Source of the DNA: Methanomassiliicoccaceae archaeon UBA480
GTDB taxonomy: Archaea > Thermoplasmatota > Thermoplasmata > Methanomassiliicoccales > Methanomethylophilaceae
Assembly (NCBI GenBank): GCA_002506425.1
Contig: DAXO01000082.1
Coordinates: forward strand, 833 to 24,250
Direction: 5' to 3'
DNA length: 23,418 bases
Shown here: piece by piece, positions 12,919 to 20,926 of the stretch
How the letters are laid out: each line of letters starts with the position of its first letter
Position numbering within the stretch: position 1 is the first letter of the stretch
The notes under the pieces: model-generated
What the model saw: the letters and a program-made list of their open reading frames with translations, nothing else
The model's database searches: none
Told to the model about the DNA's origin: nothing
Made by a program: the position numbers and the translations under genes

Positions 12919-15098
12919 GGATCAGGCGCATACGCATCTCGTCTTTCGGCCCCATACAGAACCGGGACTACAGGCTATCCGATACGATGACCGTGTTCTA
13001 CGGACCCAATGAGAGCGGGAAGACCTCGACCATGGAGTTCGTACGCTCCGTTCTTTCTCCGAAGAAGCGTCTCAGAATGCCATATCCCGCCAGAGGCAAG
13101 AATGATGCAGGAATCATCGATGTTGAGGATAACGGCAAGGAAACGGAGCTGACGCTGAAAGGGAAAACGGTGACTGGCGAAGTGCCGGAGTGCGTCAGCA
13201 CGATAGATGAGACCACCTTCCGCGATATATTCGCCCTCGATGCGGAGACCCTGGATGATTCCAAAGCCATCACCAAGGGGGAGATCAAGACCAGGTTTCT
13301 AACGGTTCCCGGTGGAGATCGCATAGGATCGGTCAATAAATGGCTGGATGACGGCATCCCTTCGGTCATAGGAAACAGTTCGAGGACTCAGTCGGAACTC
13401 AACGAGGTTTGCTACGACATCAACAGATGCCAAGAGCAGATAGCGGACCTCAAATCGAGATCCGACGAGTATGGGCGGATATCCGAGGAGCTGAAGGAGC
13501 TGGAGGCCAGAAAGGAGAAGCTCGCGGCACAGGCCGAGGCCGATGAAGGTAAGAGGGGCATCTACGAGAACTATCGCAACAACAGGTCCAACTACGAAGA
13601 GCTCGGAAGGCTGCGGGAGAAGGTCGCCTCCATGGGCGATTTCAAAGAGGCCGGGGAAGAGGAGGTCCACAGGCGTGCGGAGCTCGCTACCGAGGCGGAT
13701 TCCGCCAGGAAGGAGCTAGAGCGCATCGAGAATGCCGTCTCCGAAGCGAAAAACAGCATCTCAGGACTGGATCAGCGCCAGCTAATGCTGCTTTCGGACA
13801 GGATAGACAGGCTGAAAGGGGACCTTGCCAGGTATCATGAGGATAAGGAGGAGGCCGCCGATCTGAGGTCGAGACCGGTCAAGGCATCTCCGGCTCCGCA
13901 GGTCCGTTCCAAGAACCGCCCCTCGGTGCCTATGATCGCAGCCGGCATCGCGGTGATCGCTGCAGGTCTGGTCCTGGGTGTCGCGATCAATCCGCTGATG
14001 TACGCGCTAGCTGCCGTGGGCGCGGTGATCGCGGTCGTTGCTGTGGTAAATGGGAAAGCCACCGTTCAACCTCCTGCACCCATATCCACGGACGATGCCG
14101 AGAAGGCGAAATTGGAGGAATGCGAACGCAGGATCTCCGATTTCGAGTCTGGACTGAGAGACATATGCTCCAGGACGGGGGTCTGCTACGGGCGCATAGA
14201 CGACACAGTCGACAGCCTCGTCCAGGCCGAGAGCGCTCTCCGCGAGGTGAAGCGCTACGATATGCCTCTGATGAACGCCCGCAACAAGAAGCTTGAGGCC
14301 GAAGGGGCCCTCGCACGCTTCTATACCGATTATGCCGGAGAGGACGGTTTCGAAGCCAGCCTGTCCAAGACAGCCGATTTGAGGAATTCGAAGATCAGGA
14401 TCGCTTCCATCGAGGATGCCATCCGGGGGTCCGGGCTGGATCCAGACAAGCCGGAGTGCCCTGTGGAGTGGAACGACTCGGACATAAAGCACCAGATGAC
14501 CGAACTCGGCGAGGCGATAGGCGAAAGGAGGGAGAAGCTCCGCAGCATCCTGGATATGGATGATCTAGAAGCAGCCTACGACAGGCTGGGGACCCTGCAG
14601 GCGAAGAGGGATGCCATCCTTCGCAAGGGAGCCGTCCTCCTTATCGCCAAAGGGCTTGTGGACTGTTCCGGGACCGAAGCCTACGAGAGCGTCCAGCCCG
14701 GTGTGGTTCGCAATGCGGACCGCTACCTTGCTATGATGACCAAAGGGAAGTATTCGATGAATATCGACCCTGTCACGAACGAGATCGATGTCGTCTCGAC
14801 CGACGGTCTTAGGAAGAAGGACGGTGAATGGAGCTCGGGGCTCCGGGCCCAGATCCTGCTATCAATCAAGCTCGCTGTCGCGATGGAGATGGGCGGGGGC
14901 AACGTCCCCGTTATCCTCGATGATGTTCTGCTGCCTTTCGATTCCGAAAGGAAGGAGGGTGCCCTGGAGGCTCTGAGCAGCATCTCGAAGGATATGCAGG
15001 TGCTGATGTTCACATGCGATTCGGAGACCCGCAGGTTGGCTTCCGGGATCGAAGGCGTGGCCGTTCAGGCCATGCGAGGTCTTCCGCAACATCTATAA
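12915..15098 (+). CDS. Rad50/SbcC-like ATPase with membrane hairpin (YhaN-like)
   Basis: This 727-residue ABC-type ATPase is a partner of the Mre11-like nuclease. The N-terminal half-domain has ISSFGPI and Walker A GPNESGKT at 30-37, followed by the YhaN-like FRDIFALDAETL stretch near 103. Heptad-rich, charged coiled-coil regions cover about 170-320 and 400-590. Between them, about residues 338-380, lie two hydrophobic stretches (PMIAAGIAVIAAGLVLGVAI and MYALAAVGAVIAVVAVV) joined by a short turn: a membrane hairpin where classical Rad50 has its zinc hook. The C-terminal half has the ABC signature-like SSGLRAQILLSIKLA near 639 and Walker B VPVILDDVLLPFD near 664-676. Bacterial YhaN has the same general plan. 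It is smaller than SbcC (about 1000). The stop is TAA. Confidence 0.85.
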   Translation: MRIRRIRISSFGPIQNRDYRLSDTMTVFYGPNESGKTSTMEFVRSVLSPKKRLRMPYPARGKNDAGIIDVEDNGKETELTLKGKTVTGEVPECVSTIDETTFRDIFALDAETLDDSKAITKGEIKTRFLTVPGGDRIGSVNKWLDDGIPSVIGNSSRTQSELNEVCYDINRCQEQIADLKSRSDEYGRISEELKELEARKEKLAAQAEADEGKRGIYENYRNNRSNYEELGRLREKVASMGDFKEAGEEEVHRRAELATEADSARKELERIENAVSEAKNSISGLDQRQLMLLSDRIDRLKGDLARYHEDKEEAADLRSRPVKASPAPQVRSKNRPSVPMIAAGIAVIAAGLVLGVAINPLMYALAAVGAVIAVVAVVNGKATVQPPAPISTDDAEKAKLEECERRISDFESGLRDICSRTGVCYGRIDDTVDSLVQAESALREVKRYDMPLMNARNKKLEAEGALARFYTDYAGEDGFEASLSKTADLRNSKIRIASIEDAIRGSGLDPDKPECPVEWNDSDIKHQMTELGEAIGERREKLRSILDMDDLEAAYDRLGTLQAKRDAILRKGAVLLIAKGLVDCSGTEAYESVQPGVVRNADRYLAMMTKGKYSMNIDPVTNEIDVVSTDGLRKKDGEWSSGLRAQILLSIKLAVAMEMGGGNVPVILDDVLLPFDSERKEGALEALSSISKDMQVLMFTCDSETRRLASGIEGVAVQAMRGLPQHL

Positions 15099-15120
15099 TC
15101 GAGATATCGATGACAAACAC

Positions 15121-15144
15121 GCACCGCTGTGGCCGCAGCGGTGC
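15121..15144 (+). terminator. Strong hairpin after the YhaN-like gene
   Basis: GCACCGCTG (15121-15129) and CAGCGGTGC (15136-15144) form a perfect nine-pair stem with a six-base loop, 22 nt after the TAA. The sequence after it is pyrimidine-rich but not a clean T-run. It probably ends or stabilises the upstream transcript. Confidence 0.5.
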
Positions 15145-15190
15145 ACCCTTCCCAGCTTCATCGGCCAGACAAGGGTTTCTTGCACAAGAT

Positions 15191-15198
15191 TTTATAAA
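15191..15198 (+). promoter_or_regulatory. Consensus TATA box before dnaG leader
   Basis: TTTATAAA is the closest match to the archaeal TATA consensus in this window. It predicts transcription from about 15219-15222, nearly 200 nt before the dnaG start codon. Confidence 0.6.
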
Positions 15199-15219
15199 TG
15201 ATTCCATAGATTCGGTCGA

Positions 15220-15396
15220 CAGGGAAATGCGTAGACATCCCTGTTCACACTCACAATCATCACTCGGTCGCATGAGACCGAACACCAGAGGACGATGGGC
15301 AACGGAGCTCCGACCCAGCAATGCTCGTTCGAAGGTTTGATATGCCACCGGCGCGGAGCCGAAGGCGTAGGGAGGGCAGGAATGCCATGTTTTTCT
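15220..15396 (+). ncRNA. Candidate structured RNA or attenuating leader of dnaG
   Basis: No recognised family; it lacks SRP, RNase P, 5S or tRNA hallmarks that I can see. From the predicted start the RNA would open with ACAGGGA/TCCCTGT (15219-15225 with 15238-15244). Then come TCGGTC/GACCGA (15264-15269 with 15276-15281) and a GGG..CGG/CCG.CCC hairpin (15297-15316). It closes with GGCA-GGAA-TGCC (15375-15386), directly followed by ATGTTTTTCT, a terminator-like end. The dnaG ribosome site begins only 12 nt after the T-run. The region could be a stable RNA of about 175 nt or a leader whose terminator controls dnaG. A 37-codon frame at 15227-15340 exists but has no ribosome site and an arginine/serine-rich composition. 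Confidence 0.4.
15375..15396 (+). terminator. Terminator-like hairpin and T-run before dnaG
   Basis: A short GGCA/TGCC stem with a GGAA loop runs straight into a stretch of five T and then CT. The stem is only four pairs, so this is a modest signal, but its place between a strong promoter and the dnaG ribosome site is suggestive. Confidence 0.4.
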
Positions 15397-15408
15397 CTGA
15401 CACCCCAG

Positions 15409-15413
15409 GGAGG
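15409..15413 (+). promoter_or_regulatory. Ribosome site deciding the dnaG start
   Basis: GGAGG lies six bases before ATG 15420, within a longer GGGAGGGTG. It selects this codon over in-frame ATGs at 15321, 15342 and 15387, whose added residues are arginine-rich and not conserved. Confidence 0.65.
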
Positions 15414-15419
15414 GTGCTG

Positions 15420-17000
15420 ATGAATATCGATCCTAGTACAACCAAATATATGGTAAAAGCCAAGATCAACGCCGACGGTGTGGTAGAGAAGCCCGATGTC
15501 GTGGGCGCGATCTTCGGCCAGACCGAGGGACTCCTCGGAGACGAGCTCGATCTGAGAGACCTGCAGAAATCCGGACGCATCGGAAGGATTGAGGTCGAGA
15601 TAACCTCCAAGGGCGGAAAGTCCGAGGGTATCATCTACATGTCTTCCAGCCTCGACCAGGTGGAGACCGTCATCCTCGCTTCCGCTCTCGAGACCGTCGA
15701 TCGCGTCGGTCCGTGCAAGGCGTCCATCCATGTTCTCGGAATCGAAGATGTAAGGGTCACCAAGAGGGAGAAGGTCGTCGAACGTGCCAAGGAGCTGCTC
15801 AACGAGCTCATCAAGCAGTCCAAGGGATCCAGTGTCGACCTCACGGACAGCGTAAGGCAGAGCGTCCAGGTCGAGGAGATCACGACCTATGGTAAAGACA
15901 GATGCCCTGCCGGGCCCAACGTCAGCGATTCCGAAGCGATCATCATCGTCGAGGGAAGGTCCGATGTCCTCAACCTTCTGAAGGCCGGCATCAAGAACGC
16001 CATCGCCGTTGAAGGGACCAACATCCCCAAGACCGTCCAGGATCTCTCCAGGGAGAGGGTCGCAACCGCCTTCGTCGACGGAGACAGGGGCGGAGAGCTC
16101 ATCCTCAGGGAGCTCTTCCAGGTGGCCGACGTCGATTTCGTCGCCCGTGCTCCCCGTGCCCACGAGGTCGAGGAGCTCACCGCCAAGCAGATCATCAAGT
16201 GCCTCAGGAACAAGATGCCGGGCGATCAGTACATGGAGATGAACGGACTCGTTCCCGCCAACGAGGAGGAATCCGAGCCTCAGCCCGTTGACGATGCCGG
16301 CGAGTCTGTCCGCGAGGAGCGCCAGGAGGAGCGCCGCGAGGAGCGCAGGGAGCGCTCCGAGAAGAGGAAGGACCGCGAGGAGCGCGAGGACCGCAGGCGC
16401 GAGCGCAGGGAGAGGAAGGACCGCGAGGAGCGCTCCGAGAAGAGGAAGGACCGCTTCGATTCCGGTGCCATCGACAAATTCAGGAAGAAGGAGGTCGAAC
16501 CGGCAGACGTCATCGAGCTTCCCGCTTCCGAGCGTTCTCTGACCGTTCCCGGCGAGACCCACCTCATGGTCCGCGAGGAGCCGGAACCTGCTGTCGAACC
16601 TGCAGTAGAGCCCGAGCCCCAGCCAGTAGAGGCCGAGGAGGAGCCCAAGCCCAAGGTGAAGAGGACCCTCCGCGGAAAGAGGTCCACAAGCAACAAGGTC
16701 CTCTCGCCGGAGCAGGAGAAGTTCAGGGACATGCTCCTCGATCTCTCCACCACGCACAACGCCAAGATCCTGTCCGAAGATGGCACCGTCCTCCGCGAGG
16801 TCGCCGTCAAGAGCCTCGTCAACACCCTCAAGGAGGAGTCCGAAGGAGTCGCCGCCATCGTCTTCGACGGCGTCATCTCGCAGAGGATCCTCGATGTATC
16901 CGCCGACAAAGGCATCAAGATCGTGGTCGGAACGAGGAAGGGCAACATCACCAAGATGCCCGCCGACGTCACCATCTGGACAAAAGAGGATCTGTACTGA
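15420..17000 (+). CDS. dnaG: Archaeal DnaG primase-like protein
   Basis: This is a 526-residue protein with the archaeal DnaG plan: an N-terminal domain beginning STTKYMVKAKINADGVVEKP, then a TOPRIM domain with the catalytic glutamate in IIIVEGRSDVLNLL (about 174-187) and the DGD motif in FVDGDRGGE (near 217-225), and a conserved C-terminal domain with LLDLSTTHNAKIL and GVISQRILDVSADKGI. In archaea DnaG has primase activity in vitro and is a subunit of the RNA exosome, so RNA processing is as likely a role as replication. Between the domains is a highly charged linker, about residues 297-345, with alternating R/E/K/D and an internal 28-nt repeat, longer than I expect for the family. A Lon-like ATPase gene starts 1 nt after its stop. 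Confidence 0.93.
   Translation: MNIDPSTTKYMVKAKINADGVVEKPDVVGAIFGQTEGLLGDELDLRDLQKSGRIGRIEVEITSKGGKSEGIIYMSSSLDQVETVILASALETVDRVGPCKASIHVLGIEDVRVTKREKVVERAKELLNELIKQSKGSSVDLTDSVRQSVQVEEITTYGKDRCPAGPNVSDSEAIIIVEGRSDVLNLLKAGIKNAIAVEGTNIPKTVQDLSRERVATAFVDGDRGGELILRELFQVADVDFVARAPRAHEVEELTAKQIIKCLRNKMPGDQYMEMNGLVPANEEESEPQPVDDAGESVREERQEERREERRERSEKRKDREEREDRRRERRERKDREERSEKRKDRFDSGAIDKFRKKEVEPADVIELPASERSLTVPGETHLMVREEPEPAVEPAVEPEPQPVEAEEEPKPKVKRTLRGKRSTSNKVLSPEQEKFRDMLLDLSTTHNAKILSEDGTVLREVAVKSLVNTLKEESEGVAAIVFDGVISQRILDVSADKGIKIVVGTRKGNITKMPADVTIWTKEDLY
16349..16454 (+). repeat. 28-nt direct repeat in the charged linker of dnaG
   Basis: Positions 16349-16376 and 16427-16454 are identical, 78 nt apart, so the copies are in the same codon frame and both encode the RSEKRKDR motif. 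Shorter GAGGAGCGC-type units fill the space around them. This points to growth of the linker by in-frame duplication. Confidence 0.85.
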
Positions 17001-17001
17001 C

Positions 17002-18516
17002 ATGACGGAGAAGAGACCTGTCGAGACCTGGTCCGACCTAGAGGGCATGTCGTCCACGGAGGAGATCCTGATACCCTCCGATCCGCTGGACAGGGTGCTG
17101 GGCCAGGAAGAGGCCATCGAGCTGGCCAAGATAGCCGCAAGGCAGAGGAGGCATCTCCTCCTCGTCGGCCCGCCCGGGACCGGCAAATCGATGATAGCAC
17201 GTGCTCTATCGATGAACCTCCCCCAGCCGAGCCAGGAGATCAGGGTCGTCAAGAACCCGGAGAACCCGGAAAGGCCGTTCCTCGAGGTCCTTGATGCCGA
17301 GGAGGTCGAGAAGGAGGAGAGCATCCGTGCCGAATCCGTAGGCGTGCTGCTCGACCCGAAGGACGCGCCTCCGAATGTAGCCGAGCATCTCGGCTACAGG
17401 TGCAAGGAATGCGGGAAATACTCGCTTCCCACCGACCTGACCTGCCCCCACTGCAACAAGAGCAAGGTCGAGATGGGTGGTCGCAGCAACCCCTTCCAGG
17501 ATATACTGGGCGGGATGCTCGAGGTCGCCCTTCCCCAGGTGACAGCCGGGAAGGAGAAGGTTCATACAACCCGCACCCGCGACGGCGAGGAGGAGGTCGT
17601 AATCTTCGAGCGTGCAGGCGACAAAATCAGGATGCTCGATCAGAAGGCACTCGACAAGCGCGGGGAGCTTCAACGCACCTCGAACGAGAAGGTGCTCGTG
17701 AAGCTCCACAGGGATCCGTTCGTCCTTGCAACCGGAGCTTCCGAGACCGAGCTTCTCGGAGATGTCCGCCACGATCCGTACGGAGGCCACGAGAAGCTCG
17801 GGACTCCAGCATACGAGAGGATCGTCGCGGGATCCATCCATGAGGCCCATGAGGGCGTCCTGTTCATCGATGAGATCTCCCATCTCGGGGACCTGCAGAG
17901 GTACATCCTCACTGCGATGCAGGAGAAGACCTTCCCGATAGTCGGACGCAATCCCCAGTCGGCAGGAGCCAGCGTGAGGGTGGACGATGTCCCGTGCGAC
18001 TTCATCCTGGTTGCTGCATGCAACATCCAGGATCTGGAGAACATCCTCTCTCCGCTGAGATCCAGGATCATCGGCGGAGGATACGAGGTCCTGGTCGATG
18101 TCGCCATGCCTGATACCCCTCACAACAGGGCAAAGTATGCTCAGTTCGTAGCCCAGGAGGTCAATCTCGACGGTCACATACCCCATGCGACCATCGAGGC
18201 GGTGGAGAAGATCATCGAAGAGGGCAAGCGTCGCGCCAAGGAGGACAATCAGAAGAATGCTCTCACCCTCAGGCTCAGAGAGCTCGGCGGTCTGATTCGT
18301 GCAGCCGGGGATATCGCGGTGATGGAGGGAGCTCCCCTCATCACTGCGGAGCATATCGGCCGTGCTCTTAGGCGCTCCCGCAGCGTGGAGGATCAGATCC
18401 GCGAGAGATACGGTTCCTACAACAAGGGACTCGGCAAGGACGTATCCTCCGCCCAGAAGGAGCGTTCCTCGTACTATTTCCAGACAGAGCATCTAGATGA
18501 CAACATGTTCTCCTGA
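17002..18516 (+). CDS. LonB-like AAA+ ATPase with zinc ribbon, no protease domain
   Basis: This 504-residue protein has an N-terminal half reading like archaeal LonB: TEEILIPSDPLDRVLGQEEA at 19-38, ARQRRHLLLVGPPGTGKS at 46-63 with Walker A, then NPENPERP. Archaeal LonB carries a pair of membrane helices between Walker A and B; here that place holds a zinc ribbon, C134-x2-C137 and C148-x2-C151 (YRCKECGKYSL, TCPHCNK). The rest of the AAA+ module is intact: Walker B GVLFIDEISHL near 283-293, sensor LVAACNIQDLENI and arginine-finger region SPLRSRI. It ends after the helical lid; the approximately 200-residue Ser-Lys protease domain is absent. It is probably a remodelling ATPase; the dnaG overlap in operon suggests nucleic-acid or exosome work (inference). 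Confidence 0.85.
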   Translation: MTEKRPVETWSDLEGMSSTEEILIPSDPLDRVLGQEEAIELAKIAARQRRHLLLVGPPGTGKSMIARALSMNLPQPSQEIRVVKNPENPERPFLEVLDAEEVEKEESIRAESVGVLLDPKDAPPNVAEHLGYRCKECGKYSLPTDLTCPHCNKSKVEMGGRSNPFQDILGGMLEVALPQVTAGKEKVHTTRTRDGEEEVVIFERAGDKIRMLDQKALDKRGELQRTSNEKVLVKLHRDPFVLATGASETELLGDVRHDPYGGHEKLGTPAYERIVAGSIHEAHEGVLFIDEISHLGDLQRYILTAMQEKTFPIVGRNPQSAGASVRVDDVPCDFILVAACNIQDLENILSPLRSRIIGGGYEVLVDVAMPDTPHNRAKYAQFVAQEVNLDGHIPHATIEAVEKIIEEGKRRAKEDNQKNALTLRLRELGGLIRAAGDIAVMEGAPLITAEHIGRALRRSRSVEDQIRERYGSYNKGLGKDVSSAQKERSSYYFQTEHLDDNMFS

Positions 18517-18526
18517 TGCACCAAAC

Positions 18527-18541
18527 GCGGGGTTCCCCCGC
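18527..18541 (+). terminator. Terminator hairpin after the Lon-like gene
   Basis: GCGGGG-TTC-CCCCGC is a perfect six-pair stem 10 nt past the stop, followed by TTCCCTTTAT. Position and T-rich tail support termination of the dnaG-Lon transcript. Confidence 0.6.
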
Positions 18542-18571
18542 TTCCCTTTATCCGAGCATCCGGGCGCAACC

Positions 18572-18579
18572 AATTAAAT
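18572..18579 (+). promoter_or_regulatory. TATA box of the surface protein gene
   Basis: AATTAAAT is centred 26-27 nt before ATG 18602 with no ribosome site between, the arrangement of a leaderless transcript. Confidence 0.5.
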
Positions 18580-18601
18580 CATCCATGGCGTTTGAGTCGC
18601 C

Positions 18602-20479
18602 ATGAGGAGGCTACCGGCGGCTCTGCTGCTTCTGCTCGCTGTGTCGATGGTCTTTTCCGTCTCGTGCTTCGAATCGGAATCATCTGACGGGCAGACTGTC
18701 CAGGAATCCTATCCAGATGCAGACGTCGTCATTGTCCAGGGCGACCGTGGGAACGTCTCCCTCATATACCGTACAGAACCCGTAGAGGGAAGCGGGGAAC
18801 CAACTTATCAGACCCGTTCCGTACGCTCCGGAGGGGATGTGCGTCTTTTCGACATAACCGGGGGTCTGACCGATATCAAGATCGTCATGCTCAGCGGAAA
18901 GATAGGCACTCTGTCGATGCTGAATGTCGATGCATACCATCCAGATAGCAGAGTTTCATCCATGAGCTTCGTGATGAATGGGGGAGAGGTCGAACGTCTC
19001 CAGGCTGTCTCAGTAGCCAATGGGGTGGTGTATCATCTTCCGGATTCCTATTTCTCCGCCTATTACGCAGTAGATGAGATTTCCATGAGCATCTCGGGAA
19101 AGGTCGGTGAAATCTCCCCTTCATCCGCCCTCATCGGAATAGGATCGATCTCCATACGTGTTTCGGACGGCGCAGCTGTAGACCGGCTTTATCCTACCGG
19201 ATCCAACGGAAGGTACGATGATGTCTCCGTAACCATGACTGGCGGCCATATAGGATACATGACCAACCAGCGTTCTGTCATGTCATCCCTGGTCTATGAC
19301 CTGCGCAAAGGCGAAATAGACTACCTTTGCCTCGGTGCAGATGTTGAAGGAGGTTCCGGATACTACTCCACCAATCTATGGACATCCTATGTGATGAGGG
19401 ATGTGGATATCGGGATCGGCGAGTACATGTCTATCGGCAGAGCAATTCTGGGAGCTGGAATCACCGATGTCCCGCGCATCCTGTCCAACGGACAGACGCC
19501 GGCTACCGTGTCCGCCCGCAACGTCATGATAGAATCGTATTCAGAGATCTATGTCGACAGATCGTTTGTCGAAGGGGACAAGGTGTTGAGGTTCACGTCA
19601 TACTCGATAGGCGACAAGCCGTCTTCAGGCAGTCCCCGTTCGACATATTATGTCGCCTACAAGGTCCATGAGCTATATGGAGAGGATGGAATCTGGGATT
19701 CCTATAGCGGGGCATCGATCCAGCCCGGCGTCAAGGTCGTCGTCAGCGCTCCGCTGTTTGTCCAATCGATGTCGTCGCTAGAGATAACCAGGGGTGCGAT
19801 AATGGTCAATGCAGACCATATCGTAGTATCGGGGACGATAAGTTGCGTAGGCACATTGCGCAACGATTCTGTAATAGAGAAGCGCGGGAGCGGATCCATC
19901 GAAGGCAAGATCTCCGGTTCCGGATGCGTATCCTACGGGATAGTCGCTCTGACCTCCAAAGAAGGGCGCATCGATGTGATGGCTGAATCCGATGATGCCG
20001 TTACGATAAGATCTGATTCAGGCGAACTGTACTTCAATAAAACATCAGTGTATCTAAAGGATATAGGATGCAGGGTTGTTGTGAGTGCTCCCTCCTCCAT
20101 GTATATCGGAGGAGAATCATTCACGATAGGATTGACTAAGGTCGATGTTTCCGGATTTTCCCATTCATGGATGCTCTATCTGTCCGGATTCGATTCGGAA
20201 TCGCCTTTGACCTACGAGATAACGGTCCCTCTGCGCATCGCCGACGGCTATGTCGCAGAGATCATAGGTCCGGATGGAGAGATCGCTGACATATTAGGAA
20301 CGTCTGATTCGGACGTCACATTCCTGGCTGTAGGTTCGGGCATCTATTCGTTCCGGGCAATGGAGATGGATGAAGGGGATGAAGGCCTTCTTTCGGGAAT
20401 GACACTGAACATAGTCGTTGCCAGCGCTATCGTGGTTGTCGCTTCTCTGGTCGTGTATTTCCTGCTCAGGCGCGATTGA
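18602..20479 (+). CDS. Predicted surface protein, signal peptide and C-terminal anchor
   Basis: I do not recognise the family. The 625-residue protein begins with two arginines and a hydrophobic run (LPAALLLLLAVSMVFSVSC) typical of a signal peptide, then CFESESSDGQ. The bulk is predicted beta-rich and serine/glycine-rich, with recurring short patterns such as 'ISMSISGKVGEI', 'SVTMTGGHIGYM', 'SFVMNGGEVERL' and 'KIVMLSGKIGTL'. These resemble solenoid-like strand repeats of adhesin-type proteins, here diverged. A hydrophobic helix near 601-621 followed by LLRRD would anchor it in the membrane with most of the protein outside. It is convergent with the GNAT gene, overlapping it by 14 nt, and near another secreted protein that shares its ESDG/ESDA post-signal motif. 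Role is unknown; attachment or cell-envelope structure is a guess. Confidence 0.75.
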   Translation: MRRLPAALLLLLAVSMVFSVSCFESESSDGQTVQESYPDADVVIVQGDRGNVSLIYRTEPVEGSGEPTYQTRSVRSGGDVRLFDITGGLTDIKIVMLSGKIGTLSMLNVDAYHPDSRVSSMSFVMNGGEVERLQAVSVANGVVYHLPDSYFSAYYAVDEISMSISGKVGEISPSSALIGIGSISIRVSDGAAVDRLYPTGSNGRYDDVSVTMTGGHIGYMTNQRSVMSSLVYDLRKGEIDYLCLGADVEGGSGYYSTNLWTSYVMRDVDIGIGEYMSIGRAILGAGITDVPRILSNGQTPATVSARNVMIESYSEIYVDRSFVEGDKVLRFTSYSIGDKPSSGSPRSTYYVAYKVHELYGEDGIWDSYSGASIQPGVKVVVSAPLFVQSMSSLEITRGAIMVNADHIVVSGTISCVGTLRNDSVIEKRGSGSIEGKISGSGCVSYGIVALTSKEGRIDVMAESDDAVTIRSDSGELYFNKTSVYLKDIGCRVVVSAPSSMYIGGESFTIGLTKVDVSGFSHSWMLYLSGFDSESPLTYEITVPLRIADGYVAEIIGPDGEIADILGTSDSDVTFLAVGSGIYSFRAMEMDEGDEGLLSGMTLNIVVASAIVVVASLVVYFLLRRD

Positions 20480-20912
20480 AATCAAGAACCATTCTGACAC
20501 CGTCTCCTCCGTCGCTGTAGAGCGATGGAAGGACAACCGTCCTGCGGAAGCCCAGGGATTCGTACAGAGCGATGGCTGGAGCGTTTCCAACCCTGGCTTC
20601 CAGTTGCATCCTCTTTATGCCGGATGCCCAGCATTCCGTTTTGAGTTGGTTTATGAGGGCCTTTCCGGCCCCCATGCGACGGTACGGCGCATCGACTGCA
20701 AGAAGTGCGATTGATGCCGTCCCATCTTCCATAAGGTAGCTGCTCAATGAACCCGCGATGCAGCCGGTGACCGTTTCAGCCACAAGCTGGCCGCGGGGCC
20801 ATTGGAGCATGAAGAACTCGATGTTCTCCGGAGCGAAGTAATCGTCCAGATTGCTGTTGTATATCCTGAACATCGCAGGCACATCGGATCCTCCGGCCTG
20901 CCGGACGAACAT
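20466..20912 (-). CDS. GNAT family N-acetyltransferase, RimI-like
   Basis: This is a 148-residue acetyl-CoA-dependent acetyltransferase. It contains the family core: a strand ALLAVDAPYRRMGAGKALINQL at about 69-90 with the RRMGAG pyrophosphate-binding loop at 78-83, then QLEARVGNAPAIALYESLGFRR, the hallmark of RimI-type protein N-terminal acetyltransferases. Substrate cannot be told from sequence; N-terminal protein acetylation is the usual archaeal role. ATG at 20912 is preferred because GGGAGGG lies 4 nt before it; an upstream ATG at 20924 adds four residues. The gene follows the surface phospholipase D-like gene on the same strand with only a short gap, so it is probably co-transcribed. Its 3' end overlaps the end of the opposing surface gene by 14 nt. 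Confidence 0.85.
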   Translation of the reverse strand: MFVRQAGGSDVPAMFRIYNSNLDDYFAPENIEFFMLQWPRGQLVAETVTGCIAGSLSSYLMEDGTASIALLAVDAPYRRMGAGKALINQLKTECWASGIKRMQLEARVGNAPAIALYESLGFRRTVVLPSLYSDGGDGVRMVLDFNRA

Positions 20913-20926
20913 CAGCCCTCCCATCT

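Noticed and set aside
15226..15396. SRP RNA, RNase P RNA, 5S rRNA or tRNA in the dnaG leader
   Set aside because: A GTTCGAA and a GGAA loop recall tRNA and SRP elements, but no flanking stems or other conserved blocks of these RNAs could be found.
15321..15419. N-terminal extension of DnaG by 33 residues
   Set aside because: Arginine-rich and unlike DnaG; the ribosome site at 15409-15413 clearly serves ATG 15420.
16313..16456. CRISPR-like or tandem repeat array
   Set aside because: The repeats are in-frame parts of the dnaG linker, with no uniform spacers and no cas genes nearby.
16780..17001. Extended start of the Lon-like protein inside dnaG
   Set aside because: The added residues are a serine/arginine-rich shadow of the dnaG C-terminus; the LonB-like sequence begins after ATG 17002.
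15192..17324. Minus-strand open frame of 710 codons
   Set aside because: It lies opposite dnaG and the start of the Lon-like gene. Its leucine/aspartate-rich translation mirrors their codon bias, and it has no domain or ribosome site.
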